Source: Quinella sp. 2Q5
Lineage (GTDB): Bacteria; Bacillota; Negativicutes; Selenomonadales; Selenomonadaceae
DNA length: 64,000 nt
Reading direction: 5' to 3'
Assembly: GCA_015206785.1 (NCBI GenBank)
Contig: JADEZQ010000001.1
Location: forward strand, 1 to 64,000
How positions within the stretch are numbered: position 1 is the first letter of the stretch; each line of letters begins with the position of its first letter. Shown one piece after another: positions 8,659-17,458 of this stretch. A program made the translations under genes and the position numbers. Under the pieces are notes generated by a model. That model did not search any database. It saw nothing but the letters and a program-made list of their open reading frames with translations, and was not told the origin of the DNA.

Positions 8659-9367
8659 ATATCGTCGGTATTCGTAGCGTGAAGGTCGTGCCCAAGCCTG
8701 GCTTGCTCTTTACGGTGATGGCGATGTTGTGGCGGTCGGCAATCCATTTGGCGACGGTGAGCCCGAGCCCTACGGAACTTTCGCCGATTTTTGTGCGAGC
8801 CTTGTCCGTGCGATAGAAGCGGTCGAAAATTTTTTCGCAGTCTTCGGGGGCGATGCCGACGCCGCTGTCGATGATCTTGATCTTTGCCGCGAGGGGCTCG
8901 GTTGTCAGCTCCACGAGGACGCGCTCATTCGGCGGGCTGTAGCGCAGGGCGTTGTCGATGAAGGCGGTGAACATCTTCTTGAGGAATTCGCCGTCCGCCA
9001 AAATTTTACACGCCTCCAGCTTGATGATTTGCACGCGCGGGGAGCCGTAATCTTCCACGAATTTTTTCAGCAGCTCGTCCAAATCCACGGGCACCTTGTT
9101 TAGCGGCTGATGACCTTGGTCGGCGCGGGCAAGGAAGAGCAAACTTTCCACCAGGCTCTGCATGTTCTTCGCGGACGATTTGATTGACGTGACTGCTTCG
9201 CGGAAAAGTTCGGGGTCTTCGGCACCGTAGCGTTCCAAAATATCCACCCAGCCGCGGATGACCGTAAGCGGCGTTCGCAGCTCGTGGGAGACGTCGTTGA
9301 CCATTTGTTGTTGCCGCAGGAAAAGCTCTTGCTTTCCAATCGTCGCCCGCTTAATCCCTAATCGCAT
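8657..9367 (-). CDS. Histidine kinase without sensor region
   Basis: A 236-aa kinase core. The H-box is VSHELRTPLT with the phospho-acceptor His near residue 28. The N-box has Asn near 139 (FIDNALRYS), G1 is DSGVG near 167-171, and the G2-type GLGL is near 200-203. Kinases of this group normally carry two membrane segments, a sensor and a HAMP domain before the H-box; here only about 25 residues precede it and none is hydrophobic enough to span a membrane. The ATG at 9367 lies inside the end of the regulator gene and has AGAGG eight bases upstream. Reading further upstream in frame gives a low-complexity Ser/Thr-rich shadow of the regulator. It probably phosphorylates the adjacent regulator. 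Confidence 0.82.
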   Translation of the reverse strand: MRLGIKRATIGKQELFLRQQQMVNDVSHELRTPLTVIRGWVDILERYGAEDPELFREAVTSIKSSAKNMQSLVESLLFLARADQGHQPLNKVPVDLDELLKKFVEDYGSPRVQIIKLEACKILADGEFLKKMFTAFIDNALRYSPPNERVLVELTTEPLAAKIKIIDSGVGIAPEDCEKIFDRFYRTDKARTKIGESSVGLGLTVAKWIADRHNIAITVKSKPGLGTTFTLRIPTI

Positions 9368-10040
9368 AGCCGACGCCTCTGGTCGTGTAGATGTATTTCT
9401 CGCCGAACTTGTCGTCGATTTTGGAACGCAGATAGCTGATGTAGACGTCCACGACGTTGGTGTCGCCGATGTAATCGTAGCCCCAAACCGTCTGCAAGAT
9501 TTGGTCGCGGCTGAGGACGTTGCGCTTGTTCTCGACGAGATATTTGAGCAGGGCATATTCCTTGTGCGTCAATTCGACGGGCTGACCTTTGACGGTGACT
9601 TCGTAGCGTTCGGGGTAAAGGATCATATCCTTAACGACGTAGCGGGTCTCTTCTGCCTCACGAACGCGTTCGCTGTGGCGGCGAATGGCTCCGCGTATCC
9701 GAGCCAGAAGTTCTTCGGCGGCGAAAGGTTTTGTCATATAATCGTCCGCGCCGAGATCGAGCCCTTCCACCTTGTCGCGAACTTCGTCGCGGGCAGTCAA
9801 CATGATTATCGGCACGTCGCTGACTTCGCGAACGCGGCGACAAATTTCCATGCCGTCCATGTCGGGCAACATCACGTCGAGCAGAACAAGGTCGTAGCGT
9901 TCCTGCAAGATGCGTTCATAGGCGCGCCGACCGTTGGGTTCCGTGGCGGTCTTGAAGCCTTCCTTTTCGAGCGTCAATTGCAACAGGCGGGCGATTTGTC
10001 GTTCGTCCTCCACGATAAAAATTTTGGCGGGATCTGCCAT
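9351..10040 (-). CDS. OmpR/PhoB-type response regulator
   Basis: A 229-aa regulator. The receiver domain (1-120) has the acidic pair E11/D12, phospho-acceptor D55 (LLDVMLP), T82 (LTARD) and K104 (YMTKPF). The C-terminal winged-helix domain (about 130-229) has ELTHKEYALLKYL and ends TTRGVGYAIRD. It is a DNA-binding transcription factor controlled by phosphorylation, most likely from the overlapping kinase gene. It lies 13 bp after the autotransporter gene in the same orientation with its own GGAGG, suggesting co-transcription with it. Targets cannot be read from the sequence. Confidence 0.93.
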   Translation of the reverse strand: MADPAKIFIVEDERQIARLLQLTLEKEGFKTATEPNGRRAYERILQERYDLVLLDVMLPDMDGMEICRRVREVSDVPIIMLTARDEVRDKVEGLDLGADDYMTKPFAAEELLARIRGAIRRHSERVREAEETRYVVKDMILYPERYEVTVKGQPVELTHKEYALLKYLVENKRNVLSRDQILQTVWGYDYIGDTNVVDVYISYLRSKIDDKFGEKYIYTTRGVGYAIRD

Positions 10041-10053
10041 GAGAATTCCTCCT

Positions 10054-12276
10054 TTACCACGTGCGCCGCAACATCACCGACGCCATAACATCGCGATCAT
10101 CTTCGCCGAGCTGAAGCTCTGCCTCGCCGCCGATAAACCATCCGCGGGCAAATTCGTTCTCCCCGCGCAGGCTGAAGACGAAATGAGTTTTGTCGCGTTC
10201 CTGGCGCAGACGATAGCTGCGGGCTCCGTCGCCTTCGTAGCTGATGGTTAAATCGGGATCCGCGCCGGTGAAGCCGTGCTTGACGCCAAAACGCATGCCG
10301 AACATTCCCTTGCGGCTGTAGCGTTTCAAATCCAGCCCGACCTGCGCGGCGAAGTAACCGTTGCTGTTGGCGTCGACGTGCTGATTGTAAATACCCGCGC
10401 CGCTCTCGTGATAGCCGTTCTGGCGCAGATACGACGCTTGGACATTAATGAACGGGCTGACCTGCCAGGTGCGTTTTGGCTGAAGATTGTATTTGTATTC
10501 GCCGCCGAATTCGACGATGCGGCTTTTGTAGTTGGCGTTCGTTGACAGCCCCAAAGACGACAGCGCACGGTGCAAAGAATTCCTCAGCTGCCCGCCGTTG
10601 ACGTAAAGATAGACGTCGCTCTGACGGTTGTGGTAGCCGGCATAGAGACCGAGCCGCGTGTCGTAAACCGTTGCCCGCGAAGAAGACGCGCCGTAACCAA
10701 TCGTGCCGTACGTGGCGAAAATTCCCGCACGCCACTTGTTGCCGAAGGGTCTGTCGTAGCCGCCGACGATTGCCGAGCCGTGATAATCCGTGCCGCCGCG
10801 CAAGCTGCCCCAGTTCTTCATGTAGTTGAGCCAGAAATTTTCTTCGCGCGGCTTGGGAACTTTGACATTGACCGTGACGTTTGAGGCGTCGTCCTCGGCG
10901 AAGTTCATCGGGCGAACGACAACGTTAAGATATTCAGGCATGAAGACTTCGGTTATGCGGTTGGAGATGAATTTGTCAACGGCGGTGCTCTGTTGGGCGA
11001 CGCTCATAATCTGCGCGGCGTCGTTGGAGCCAATCTGCGAGAGCGTTTGTTTCGCTTCGGTCGGCTTGAGATTGTAGAGCTCGCGCATTTCTTCCTGCTT
11101 GGCGGTGTCCAGGCTTTCGTACATGTTTTTCATTGCGTCGAAGGTTTGAGCTTCCCGCCCGTTCAAACTGCCCAGGTTGTTCGATTCGCGGGTGGTGACG
11201 GTCACCGTGTTGCCGACGATATCGCCCGTGACGGAGAGCATGGCAGAGACGGGAACGGGTTTATCAGCACCGTTGGCAATGTCGCCGGTGACTGAATCGG
11301 CAACCAAAACGACGGCGGTTTCGTCGGGAAGGAGGCTGTCGGTTGTGACGGTGGAGCCGTCAATGTTTGCCTTGCCGCGCACGATGATGGAGCCCGCCTT
11401 GCCGCCGCTGACCTTTTGCAACGTGCCGGAGCTGACCAAATCGCCGTTGATGATCAAGTTCGTGTCGGGGGAGACTGCGCCAATCGTTCCGCGGTTCGTG
11501 AAATTCTGCGCGGTGACCTGCGAGCCGAAGAACGTTGCGACCTTCGCCACGTCGACGCTCATGATATTTGCCGCGCCGGAAAAATTCAGCCTGCCGCCGT
11601 TGACGTGCATTTGAATATCCGCGCCGCTGATGTTGCCGTCGTAGTCGAGGTTCGCGTTGAAGTTGAGGTTCGTATTTTCGTCGGAAGCGCGTCGGTCGGA
11701 CTTGATGTCGCCGAAGATTTGTGCGCCCTCGTCGATGTTGATGTCGTGCACGAAAGAATTTTTGCCCAGATAAATCGCGCGTTCGTTGCCTTCAATGACA
11801 CCGTTTAGCGTGAACTCGTCGAGCGATGCCGTTTCGAGCGTGTCGGAGCTGAATTCGACGGCGGTGCCATTGGAAAAAACGTGCCCGCTGATTGTGATGC
11901 GGTTATCGCTGCCGTGGGAAATCCACACGCCCTTGCCGCCCATGCCGTTCACTTGAATCAACGTGCCGCGCTCAATGACGATTCGGTTGTTAGAGCCGTC
12001 CACGCGCAAGCCGACAGCCCCCTGCCCCGTCAAAAAAATATCGCCGTGCTGACGAATAAGATTGTTCGAGCCGGAAGCGTACAGCCCATACGCAAAAGGT
12101 TCCGCGCTAATGAAGAACTTGGTATTCGTGAAAGTTTCGCCGTTGAGGTAAACTGTCGGTTCGCTGAAGGTGTAATCGTTCGCCGCCAAAGCCGTCGTCG
12201 CGTTCATGCCGAAGAAAATAGCAACAGCGAAGAGCCCGCGACTTATGCGATAATCTGTTCTAGTAATCCTCTCCAT
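10054..12276 (-). CDS. Autotransporter (type Va-like) with beta-helical passenger
   Basis: About 740 aa. The signal peptide at the start has a hydrophobic core GLFAVAIFFGM and a cleavage region ending ALA-AND. Residues ~40-370 are rich in short beta repeats with N, G and I/V (NNRIVIERG, NNLIRQHG types), typical of a beta-helix passenger. The last ~270 residues form an autotransporter barrel (start near ENFWLNYMKNWGSL) with alternating aromatic strands. It ends in LRRTW, a terminal aromatic residue fitting BAM recognition. The protein is expected to be anchored in the outer membrane with the passenger outside. The ATG at 12276 has AGGGAGAA upstream; an in-frame extension lacks a ribosome site. 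Co-oriented with the two-component genes that follow. Confidence 0.9.
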   Translation of the reverse strand: MERITRTDYRISRGLFAVAIFFGMNATTALAANDYTFSEPTVYLNGETFTNTKFFISAEPFAYGLYASGSNNLIRQHGDIFLTGQGAVGLRVDGSNNRIVIERGTLIQVNGMGGKGVWISHGSDNRITISGHVFSNGTAVEFSSDTLETASLDEFTLNGVIEGNERAIYLGKNSFVHDINIDEGAQIFGDIKSDRRASDENTNLNFNANLDYDGNISGADIQMHVNGGRLNFSGAANIMSVDVAKVATFFGSQVTAQNFTNRGTIGAVSPDTNLIINGDLVSSGTLQKVSGGKAGSIIVRGKANIDGSTVTTDSLLPDETAVVLVADSVTGDIANGADKPVPVSAMLSVTGDIVGNTVTVTTRESNNLGSLNGREAQTFDAMKNMYESLDTAKQEEMRELYNLKPTEAKQTLSQIGSNDAAQIMSVAQQSTAVDKFISNRITEVFMPEYLNVVVRPMNFAEDDASNVTVNVKVPKPREENFWLNYMKNWGSLRGGTDYHGSAIVGGYDRPFGNKWRAGIFATYGTIGYGASSSRATVYDTRLGLYAGYHNRQSDVYLYVNGGQLRNSLHRALSSLGLSTNANYKSRIVEFGGEYKYNLQPKRTWQVSPFINVQASYLRQNGYHESGAGIYNQHVDANSNGYFAAQVGLDLKRYSRKGMFGMRFGVKHGFTGADPDLTISYEGDGARSYRLRQERDKTHFVFSLRGENEFARGWFIGGEAELQLGEDDRDVMASVMLRRTW

Positions 12277-12475
12277 GTAAAGTTCTCCCTGTTGATTTTT
12301 TCGACTCGGGTCGGAAAAATTTTCTGCCAGCTTATCACAAACGCCGCCAAAAAAAAAGATAGCACTCACGGTTAAATTGCCCGCCGTGGGATTTTTAACG
12401 AAGACTTAATTTTGACGCCATAGTCGACGCGTTTGTCGGTGAACAGAAAAATTTCGCCGCGAAGTATGCGGGCTG

Positions 12476-12504
12476 TGGAAAAATTCTTTCGCGTGTTGTA
12501 GAAT
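12476..12504 (+). promoter_or_regulatory. Predicted promoter for the HlyD-like gene
   Basis: A -35-like TGGAAA (12476-12481) and a -10 TAGAAT (12499-12504) are 17 bp apart, 46 bp before the ATG at 12551. The 274-bp gap between the divergent autotransporter and HlyD genes otherwise holds A/T-rich tracts. A weak CACGG...CCGTG hairpin on the minus strand precedes a T-run. I see no clear promoter for the autotransporter. Confidence 0.45.
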
Positions 12505-12550
12505 AGCCGCGGTTTTGAAGACCACTCAAAAAATGTTTGGAGCAGATGAA

Positions 12551-13801
12551 ATGCAAACAATCGATATTACCGCAAAGGCAACTAAAATTATTCGCTTGGG
12601 ACTGCTTTGCGTGTTGGTGCCGGCTCTGGTCATTGGCTACGCCGAGTTCAGGTATTGGCACCACGACGAGACCATAACTCTGCCCGATGCCAAGGTCGTC
12701 GGGACAATGGTTTCCGTCAGGGTTTTGGCGAACGGCAAAGTCAAAGAACTTCCCTTCGAGGACGGAGCCGAAGTCAAGGCGGGCGACGTGATTGCGCGGC
12801 TGGAGGTCAACATCACGCCCGAAGAGATTGCTCAGCTGGAAGAATCCGTTAAGCTCGCCCGCGACAACTACGCCACGCTGCAAGAGGGGCAATGGGTGCG
12901 TGTGCCCGTTCAGCGTGAACGAGTGGTCGACATTCCCGCCACGACGTCAGCACCTTCGGGCAACCTTGCCAAGCTGGAGGAGCGTGCCAACCGCATGGCG
13001 GAGTTGTTCGAGATGGGCGCGGTCAGTGCAGTGCAACGCGACGCCGCTCGCCGTGCCTATGAAAGCGCATTGTCTCAAGGGACGTCGGGTGGCGGAGGCG
13101 GTGGAACACGCGTCGAATATTACACCGAGTACGTCGACGAATTCAGACCCACGCCCGCCGAAGTCCTTGCCGGTGCTGAACAGGCAATTAAGCAAGCCGA
13201 GCTTACCCTCAATGTCGCCAAGCAGGAGGCGCGCGAAACCGACGTCATTGCCCCCGTGAGCGGCACCATCTACTACGGCACCGAGGTCGACAAAGATTTG
13301 TCCGCGGGCGAAAGCGTTGCCCGTATCGGCGACAGCGGCGAACTGTGGATCGAGGCGGAGGTCACTGAAGACGTCTTCGACAGGATTGCGTTGGGAAAAC
13401 TCGTCAGCTACGTGATTGACGGCAAGGAACTCAGCGGCACCGTCACCGAGAAAATCAAGCCCGACCCCGAACCTGAACCCGTTGAGTTGCCCGACATCCC
13501 GACCACGACGAATGCGCCCGCCCCGCTGATTGGTGACCAACCTGCCGCGGAAAATCCATCGCCGAAGCCTGACACTCAACCTGCCGCGGAAAATCCGTCG
13601 CCGAAGCCTGACGCTCAATCTGCCGCAGAAAATCCGTCGCCGAAGCCTGACGCTCAACCCCGGCCGCCGAAACTTCCCGAAGGCACCGAAGGTCAAGCCA
13701 AGCCCAACGACAAGTTCATCATAAAAATTTCCATGCCCGCCGACCGCGACTTTGACTGCCGACCCAACACGACAACCGCCGTTAAAATTCGGCTGTCCTA
13801 A
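12551..13801 (+). CDS. HlyD/RND-type membrane fusion protein
   Basis: About 416 aa. One N-terminal membrane segment (residues ~15-35) is followed by a split biotinyl-lipoyl domain: [20 protein letters not shown] before the hairpin and [19 protein letters not shown] after it. A helical hairpin of about 100 residues, interrupted by a glycine run GTSGGGGGG, lies between them. The family forms the periplasmic adaptor of export pumps. No inner-membrane pump or TolC-like gene lies beside it, so its partners are elsewhere. The C-terminal third carries three perfect-register 13-residue Pro-rich repeats. ATG 12551 has GGAG eight bases upstream. Confidence 0.8.
   Translation: MQTIDITAKATKIIRLGLLCVLVPALVIGYAEFRYWHHDETITLPDAKVVGTMVSVRVLANGKVKELPFEDGAEVKAGDVIARLEVNITPEEIAQLEESVKLARDNYATLQEGQWVRVPVQRERVVDIPATTSAPSGNLAKLEERANRMAELFEMGAVSAVQRDAARRAYESALSQGTSGGGGGGTRVEYYTEYVDEFRPTPAEVLAGAEQAIKQAELTLNVAKQEARETDVIAPVSGTIYYGTEVDKDLSAGESVARIGDSGELWIEAEVTEDVFDRIALGKLVSYVIDGKELSGTVTEKIKPDPEPEPVELPDIPTTTNAPAPLIGDQPAAENPSPKPDTQPAAENPSPKPDAQSAAENPSPKPDAQPRPPKLPEGTEGQAKPNDKFIIKISMPADRDFDCRPNTTTAVKIRLS
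13538..13654 (+). repeat. Three tandem 39-bp repeats coding a Pro-rich linker
   Basis: Units at 13538-13576, 13577-13615 and 13616-13654 each encode a 13-residue [17 protein letters not shown] sequence with only one or two changes. Such in-frame tandem repeats can vary in number between strains. They lie in the C-terminal linker of the HlyD-like protein. Confidence 0.9.
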
Positions 13802-13860
13802 AGGATTTGCCGCGCCCGTCGACGAATATCTCAACGCACTTTTCAACAGGAGGTTTCATT

Positions 13861-15159
13861 ATGGACTACTCGACGTACCTAAAAAAATATCCCTCGAAGT
13901 CCGGACGCTTCGGACGCTTCGGCGGTGCCTATCTGCCTGAACAGCTCGTGCCCGCGATGGAAGAAATCACGCAGGCTTACTTGACGATCTGCCACTCGTC
14001 GCAGTTCATCAACGAGTTGCGCCGCATTCGTCGCGAATTCCAAGGCCGCCCGACGCCCGTCTATCATTGCGAAACGCTCAGCCGCAAGCTCGGCAACTGC
14101 CAAATCTATCTCAAGCGCGAGGACCTTAACCACACGGGCGCACACAAGCTCAATCACTGCATGGGCGAAGGACTTCTAGCCAAGTTCATGGGCAAACGCC
14201 GCATCATTGCCGAGACCGGCGCAGGTCAGCACGGCGTGGCTTTGGCGACGGCGGCCGCGTTCTTCGGGCTGGAGTGCACGATTTACATGGGCGAAGTCGA
14301 TATCGCCAAGCAAGCCCCCAACGTCGCGCGTATGAAAGTTTTGGGAGCAAACGTCGTTCCCGTCAGCACCGGACTCAAAACGCTCAAGGAGGCAGTCGAC
14401 GCCGCGTTTGATGATTATCTGCAGAACTACAAGGACACGATTTATTGCATTGGCTCCGCCGTGGGGCCGCACCCCTTCCCGATGATGGTGCGCGATTTTC
14501 AGATGGTCGTCGGTCAAGAGGCACGCGAACAGTTCCGCGAGATGATGGGCTTCCTTCCCGACGTGGTGACGGCTTGCGTGGGCGGCGGCTCGAACTCAAT
14601 CGGCTTCTTCCTGCCGTTCGTCAATGACCCCGTGGAAATCGTCGGCGTCGAACCGCTCGGTCGCGGCGACAAGCTCGGTGATCACGCGGCGTCGATGACT
14701 TACGGCACCGAAGGCGTCATGCACGGTTTCGATTCAATCATGCTCAAGGCGGACGATGGTCAGCCCGCGCCCGTCTATTCAATCGCCAGCGGTCTGGACT
14801 ATCCGTCAGTCGGTCCCGAACACGCCTTCCTGCGCGAAGTCGGTCGCGTCAAGTACGACGTGGCTTCCGACATTGAAACCGTCGACGCGTTCTTCAAGCT
14901 CAGCCGTTACGAAGGAATCATTCCCGCGCTCGAAAGTGCTCACGCGCTCGCTTACGCCATGCGCCGCGCAAAGGAGATGGGCAAGGGCTCAATCCTCGTG
15001 AACTTGAGCGGCCGTGGCGATAAGGATTTGGATTACGTCATTGAACACTACGGCTACGGCGAAGACTTCAAGGACTTTGACGTGCTCCCCGCGACGCCTG
15101 CTCCCGTTCAACCCATGCAGACCGTTCAGCCCGTTGATGCCGACGAAGGAGACAACTGA
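13861..15159 (+). CDS. trpB: Tryptophan synthase beta subunit-like protein, stand-alone
   Basis: A 432-aa PLP enzyme of the TrpB1 type. PLP lysine is K96 in HTGAHKLNH, the catalytic glutamate is E118 in AETGAGQHG, the phosphate-binding loop is GGGSNS (241-246), and the substrate-side motif is [17 protein letters not shown]. The family joins indole and serine to give tryptophan. No trpA, trpC or other trp gene is nearby; the neighbours are a HlyD-like gene, DedA and a phosphatase. The residue after the PLP lysine region is unusual (LNHCMGE where INNTIGQ is common). It could use free indole, or another nucleophile or amino acid. ATG 13861 has AGGAGG upstream. Confidence 0.85.
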   Translation: MDYSTYLKKYPSKSGRFGRFGGAYLPEQLVPAMEEITQAYLTICHSSQFINELRRIRREFQGRPTPVYHCETLSRKLGNCQIYLKREDLNHTGAHKLNHCMGEGLLAKFMGKRRIIAETGAGQHGVALATAAAFFGLECTIYMGEVDIAKQAPNVARMKVLGANVVPVSTGLKTLKEAVDAAFDDYLQNYKDTIYCIGSAVGPHPFPMMVRDFQMVVGQEAREQFREMMGFLPDVVTACVGGGSNSIGFFLPFVNDPVEIVGVEPLGRGDKLGDHAASMTYGTEGVMHGFDSIMLKADDGQPAPVYSIASGLDYPSVGPEHAFLREVGRVKYDVASDIETVDAFFKLSRYEGIIPALESAHALAYAMRRAKEMGKGSILVNLSGRGDKDLDYVIEHYGYGEDFKDFDVLPATPAPVQPMQTVQPVDADEGDN

Positions 15160-15762
15160 TTGGAACAGATATCGCAAGCCTTCCTCGGCTTCATTGACGA
15201 ATGGGGATATCTCGCCGTCTCCGTGCTGATGGCTATGGAGAACGCCTGCATACCCGTGCCCAGCGAATTGATCCTCGGCTTCGCGGGTTATCTGGTCAGC
15301 GCGGACAGAATGACGTTCACCGGCGCGATGGTTGCCGGTATGGTCGGCGGGATGGCGGGTTCAATCTTCGCGTACGTCGTCGGTGCCACGGGCGGCAGAA
15401 AATTCGTCGACAAGTACGGAAAATATTTCCTCATCAAAAAATCTCACGTCGACATGGCTCAGCGTTGGTTCGACAAGTACGGAATCCGCGCCGTGTTCTT
15501 CAGCAGGATGTTGCCCGTCGTCAGGACGTTCATATCGTTGCCGGCAGGTTTCGCCCGCGTGGACTTCAAACGCTTTCTGCTGTTCACGTTCGCGGGTTCT
15601 CTGCCGTGGACTGCGCTGATCATTTGGGCGGGAATGATGCTCGGCGACAACTGGGAATATCTGCTCGAAGTCGGTCACAAGTTCAGCGCGGCGTTCATCA
15701 TCGTGAGCGTGGCAATCGTGGCGTGGCTGTATCTGCGCCGAAAGAAACGCACCCTCAAGTAG
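15160..15762 (+). CDS. DedA/SNARE-associated family membrane protein
   Basis: A 200-aa integral membrane protein of the DedA family. It has an ENACIPVPSELIL motif in the first membrane hairpin and the conserved GxRF/R segment FFSRMLPVVRTFISLPAG followed by FAR. Membrane helices are at about 10-70, 130-160 and 170-195, with a basic tail LRRKKRTLK. DedA proteins act in lipid or undecaprenyl-phosphate translocation and membrane homeostasis. The TTG start follows the trpB stop directly with GAAGGAGA upstream, so translation is coupled to trpB. Confidence 0.88.
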   Translation: MEQISQAFLGFIDEWGYLAVSVLMAMENACIPVPSELILGFAGYLVSADRMTFTGAMVAGMVGGMAGSIFAYVVGATGGRKFVDKYGKYFLIKKSHVDMAQRWFDKYGIRAVFFSRMLPVVRTFISLPAGFARVDFKRFLLFTFAGSLPWTALIIWAGMMLGDNWEYLLEVGHKFSAAFIIVSVAIVAWLYLRRKKRTLK

Positions 15763-15773
15763 GAGGTCATCAC

Positions 15774-16199
15774 ATGAAGATTATGTTCGTCTGCAGCGGG
15801 AACACCGGTCGTTCTCCAATGGCGCAGTTCGTTATGCGCAAGCTCCTTGCCGACGCGGGCTTGAGCGAAAAAATTTCCGTCACGTCCGCCGCAAGCAAAC
15901 CGACTGACGGCGGCGCGTTGCATCAGGGCATCGCCGCCAAGCTCGGCATGGAAAAAATTCCCTTCGGCGAACATCGCGCCCGCACCGTCACACCCGACGA
16001 TTACGCCGCGAACGATCTGATTGTCTGCATGGACGCGGGCAACGTCGAACAGGTCAAGGGTATCTGCGGCGGCGACCCCGACGGAAAAATTTCCACGCTG
16101 CTCGGCGAAGACATCCCCTGGGACAAGAACGGCTTCGCCAAAACCTACGACGATATCTTGCGCGGCTGCCAAGCTCTGTTGAAAAAAATTCGCGGCTGA
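15774..16199 (+). CDS. Low-molecular-weight phosphotyrosine phosphatase family protein
   Basis: A 141-aa LMW-PTP/arsenate-reductase-fold protein. The P-loop at the N-terminus is C7-SGNTG-R13-S14, which keeps the C-x5-R-S core but has Gly where many family members have a second Cys. The C-terminal general-acid region, normally DP, reads IPWDKNG, so the aspartate is shifted by one. It likely dephosphorylates protein tyrosine or arginine, or a small phosphate ester, in the cytoplasm. It is last in the trpB-DedA transcription unit, 11 bp after DedA with AGGAGG, and is followed by a strong terminator. Confidence 0.82.
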   Translation: MKIMFVCSGNTGRSPMAQFVMRKLLADAGLSEKISVTSAASKPTDGGALHQGIAAKLGMEKIPFGEHRARTVTPDDYAANDLIVCMDAGNVEQVKGICGGDPDGKISTLLGEDIPWDKNGFAKTYDDILRGCQALLKKIRG

Positions 16200-16222
16200 A
16201 CGTCGCACATCATCAGCCAAAC

Positions 16223-16256
16223 GAAAACCGCCCCCGAATGTCGAGGGCGGTTTGTT
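16223..16256. terminator. Terminator between phosphatase and aldolase genes
   Basis: Stem AACCGCCC (16226-16233) pairs with GGGCGGTT (16245-16252), with an A-run before and a T-rich tail after. It can serve the phosphatase gene on the plus strand and the aldolase gene on the minus strand. Confidence 0.85.
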
Positions 16257-16280
16257 GTTGTCGGAATGAATCGCGCGAGA

Positions 16281-17282
16281 TTATTTCATCTCTTTGGCGA
16301 GAGCCATGATAGCCGGTGCGCTGCCGTCGGAGCCGAGAACTTCCTTAATCTTGTGCGCGACGAGCTCTTTGATGTAGGTGCGAGCGGGCGCGAGGTATTG
16401 ACGCGGATCGAAGTGCTCGGGGTGCTGGGTGAAGTGTTCGCGGATACCTGCGGTCATTGCAAGGCGAAGGTCGGAGTCGACGTTGATCTTGCAGACGGCA
16501 GAGCGAGCGGCTTTGCGCAGCTGAGCTTCGGGAATGCCGACAGCGTCTTTGAGCGCGCCACCGTTGTCGTTGATGATTTTGACGTATTTGGGAATGACGG
16601 AGCTTGCGCCGTGGAGGACGATGGGGAAGCCGGGGATTTTCTTTTCGATTTCGGCGAGAATGTCGAAGCGCAGTTCGGGCGGTTCAAGCACGCCGGTTTC
16701 GGGGTTACGGGTGCACTGTTCGGGCGTGAATTTGAATGCGCCGTGGCTGGTGCCGATAGCGATTGCCAAGGAGTCGCAACCGGTCTTTTCGACGAACTCG
16801 AAGACTTCTTCGGGCTTGGTGTAGTGGGCTTTGTCGGCGTCGACGCTGACGTCGTCTTCAACGCCAGCGAGCTGACCGAGTTCCGCCTCGACAACGACGC
16901 CATGAGCGTGAGCGTACTCGACGACTTCTTTGGTCTTCTCGATGTTTTCCGCGAAGGGATAGTGCGAGCCGTCGAACATGACGGAGGTGAAGCCGCCGTC
17001 GATGCAGGATTTGCAGGTGGCGAAGTCCGGACCGTGATCCAAATGCAGAGCGATGGGAATGTCGTTAACTTCCAGAGCCGCGCGGACGAGGTGGACGAGG
17101 TATTGATGGTTCGCATACTTCCTGGCGCCGGCGGAGCACTGGAGGATGACGGGCGAATTCATTTCTGCCGCAGCACCCGTGATGCCCTGAACGATTTCCA
17201 TGTTGTTGACGTTGAACGCGCCGATGGCGAAGCCGCCTTCATGAGCCTTCTTGAACATAGCTTTGGTTGTAATCAATGGCAT
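16281..17282 (-). CDS. fba: Class II fructose-bisphosphate aldolase
   Basis: A 333-aa zinc aldolase of usual length. It starts MPLITTKAMFKKAHEGGFAI and has ALHLDHGPD (catalytic Asp and zinc His), FDGSHYPFAENI, VVEAELGQLAG, AIGTSHGAFKF and LHGASSV (second zinc/phosphate region). It splits fructose 1,6-bisphosphate into dihydroxyacetone phosphate and glyceraldehyde 3-phosphate in glycolysis, and reverses this in gluconeogenesis. ATG 17282 has AGGAGG nine bases upstream. It is monocistronic between a terminator and its own promoter. Codon use is GC-biased with no AAAATTTT tract, as expected of a highly expressed gene. Confidence 0.96.
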   Translation of the reverse strand: MPLITTKAMFKKAHEGGFAIGAFNVNNMEIVQGITGAAAEMNSPVILQCSAGARKYANHQYLVHLVRAALEVNDIPIALHLDHGPDFATCKSCIDGGFTSVMFDGSHYPFAENIEKTKEVVEYAHAHGVVVEAELGQLAGVEDDVSVDADKAHYTKPEEVFEFVEKTGCDSLAIAIGTSHGAFKFTPEQCTRNPETGVLEPPELRFDILAEIEKKIPGFPIVLHGASSVIPKYVKIINDNGGALKDAVGIPEAQLRKAARSAVCKINVDSDLRLAMTAGIREHFTQHPEHFDPRQYLAPARTYIKELVAHKIKEVLGSDGSAPAIMALAKEMK

Positions 17283-17350
17283 TTGGCATTACCTCCTAAA
17301 AATTCACACAGAGTCGCGGGGCTTGGCACCCCCCTCAAAATAACAAACGT

Positions 17351-17380
17351 ATTTTAGCACATCAGCGGGCAAAGTTGCAA
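17351..17380 (-). promoter_or_regulatory. Predicted fba promoter
   Basis: Minus-strand -35 TTGCAA (17375-17380), 18-bp spacer, -10 TAAAAT (17351-17356) preceded by TGC, giving an extended -10. It lies about 70 bp upstream of the fba start. Confidence 0.65.
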
Positions 17381-17399
17381 CAAGCTGGCGAAAAATATT

Positions 17400-17429
17400 T
17401 TGACAATTCACGCGGCGTCAACCTATAAT
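17400..17429 (+). promoter_or_regulatory. Consensus sigma-70 promoter for ahcY-mtaD
   Basis: TTGACA (17400-17405) and TATAAT (17424-17429) both match the consensus exactly, with an 18-bp spacer, 30 bp upstream of the ahcY ATG. It is divergent from the fba promoter with 19 bp between the two -35 boxes. Confidence 0.85.
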
Positions 17430-17458
17430 GAAAAAAATTTTCGCGGGAGGAATCGTTC

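Noticed and set aside
13538..13654. CRISPR-like array
   Set aside because: The three 39-bp units are contiguous, in frame and code a Pro-rich linker; there are no spacers.
15201..15773. Upstream in-frame extension of the phosphatase gene
   Set aside because: It overlaps the DedA gene in another frame; ATG 15774 has AGGAGG and matches the family start.
16266..17357. A 363-codon open frame antisense to fba
   Set aside because: It is the complement of a clear aldolase gene with conserved motifs. GC-rich codons leave the opposite frame open; no ribosome site or family resemblance.
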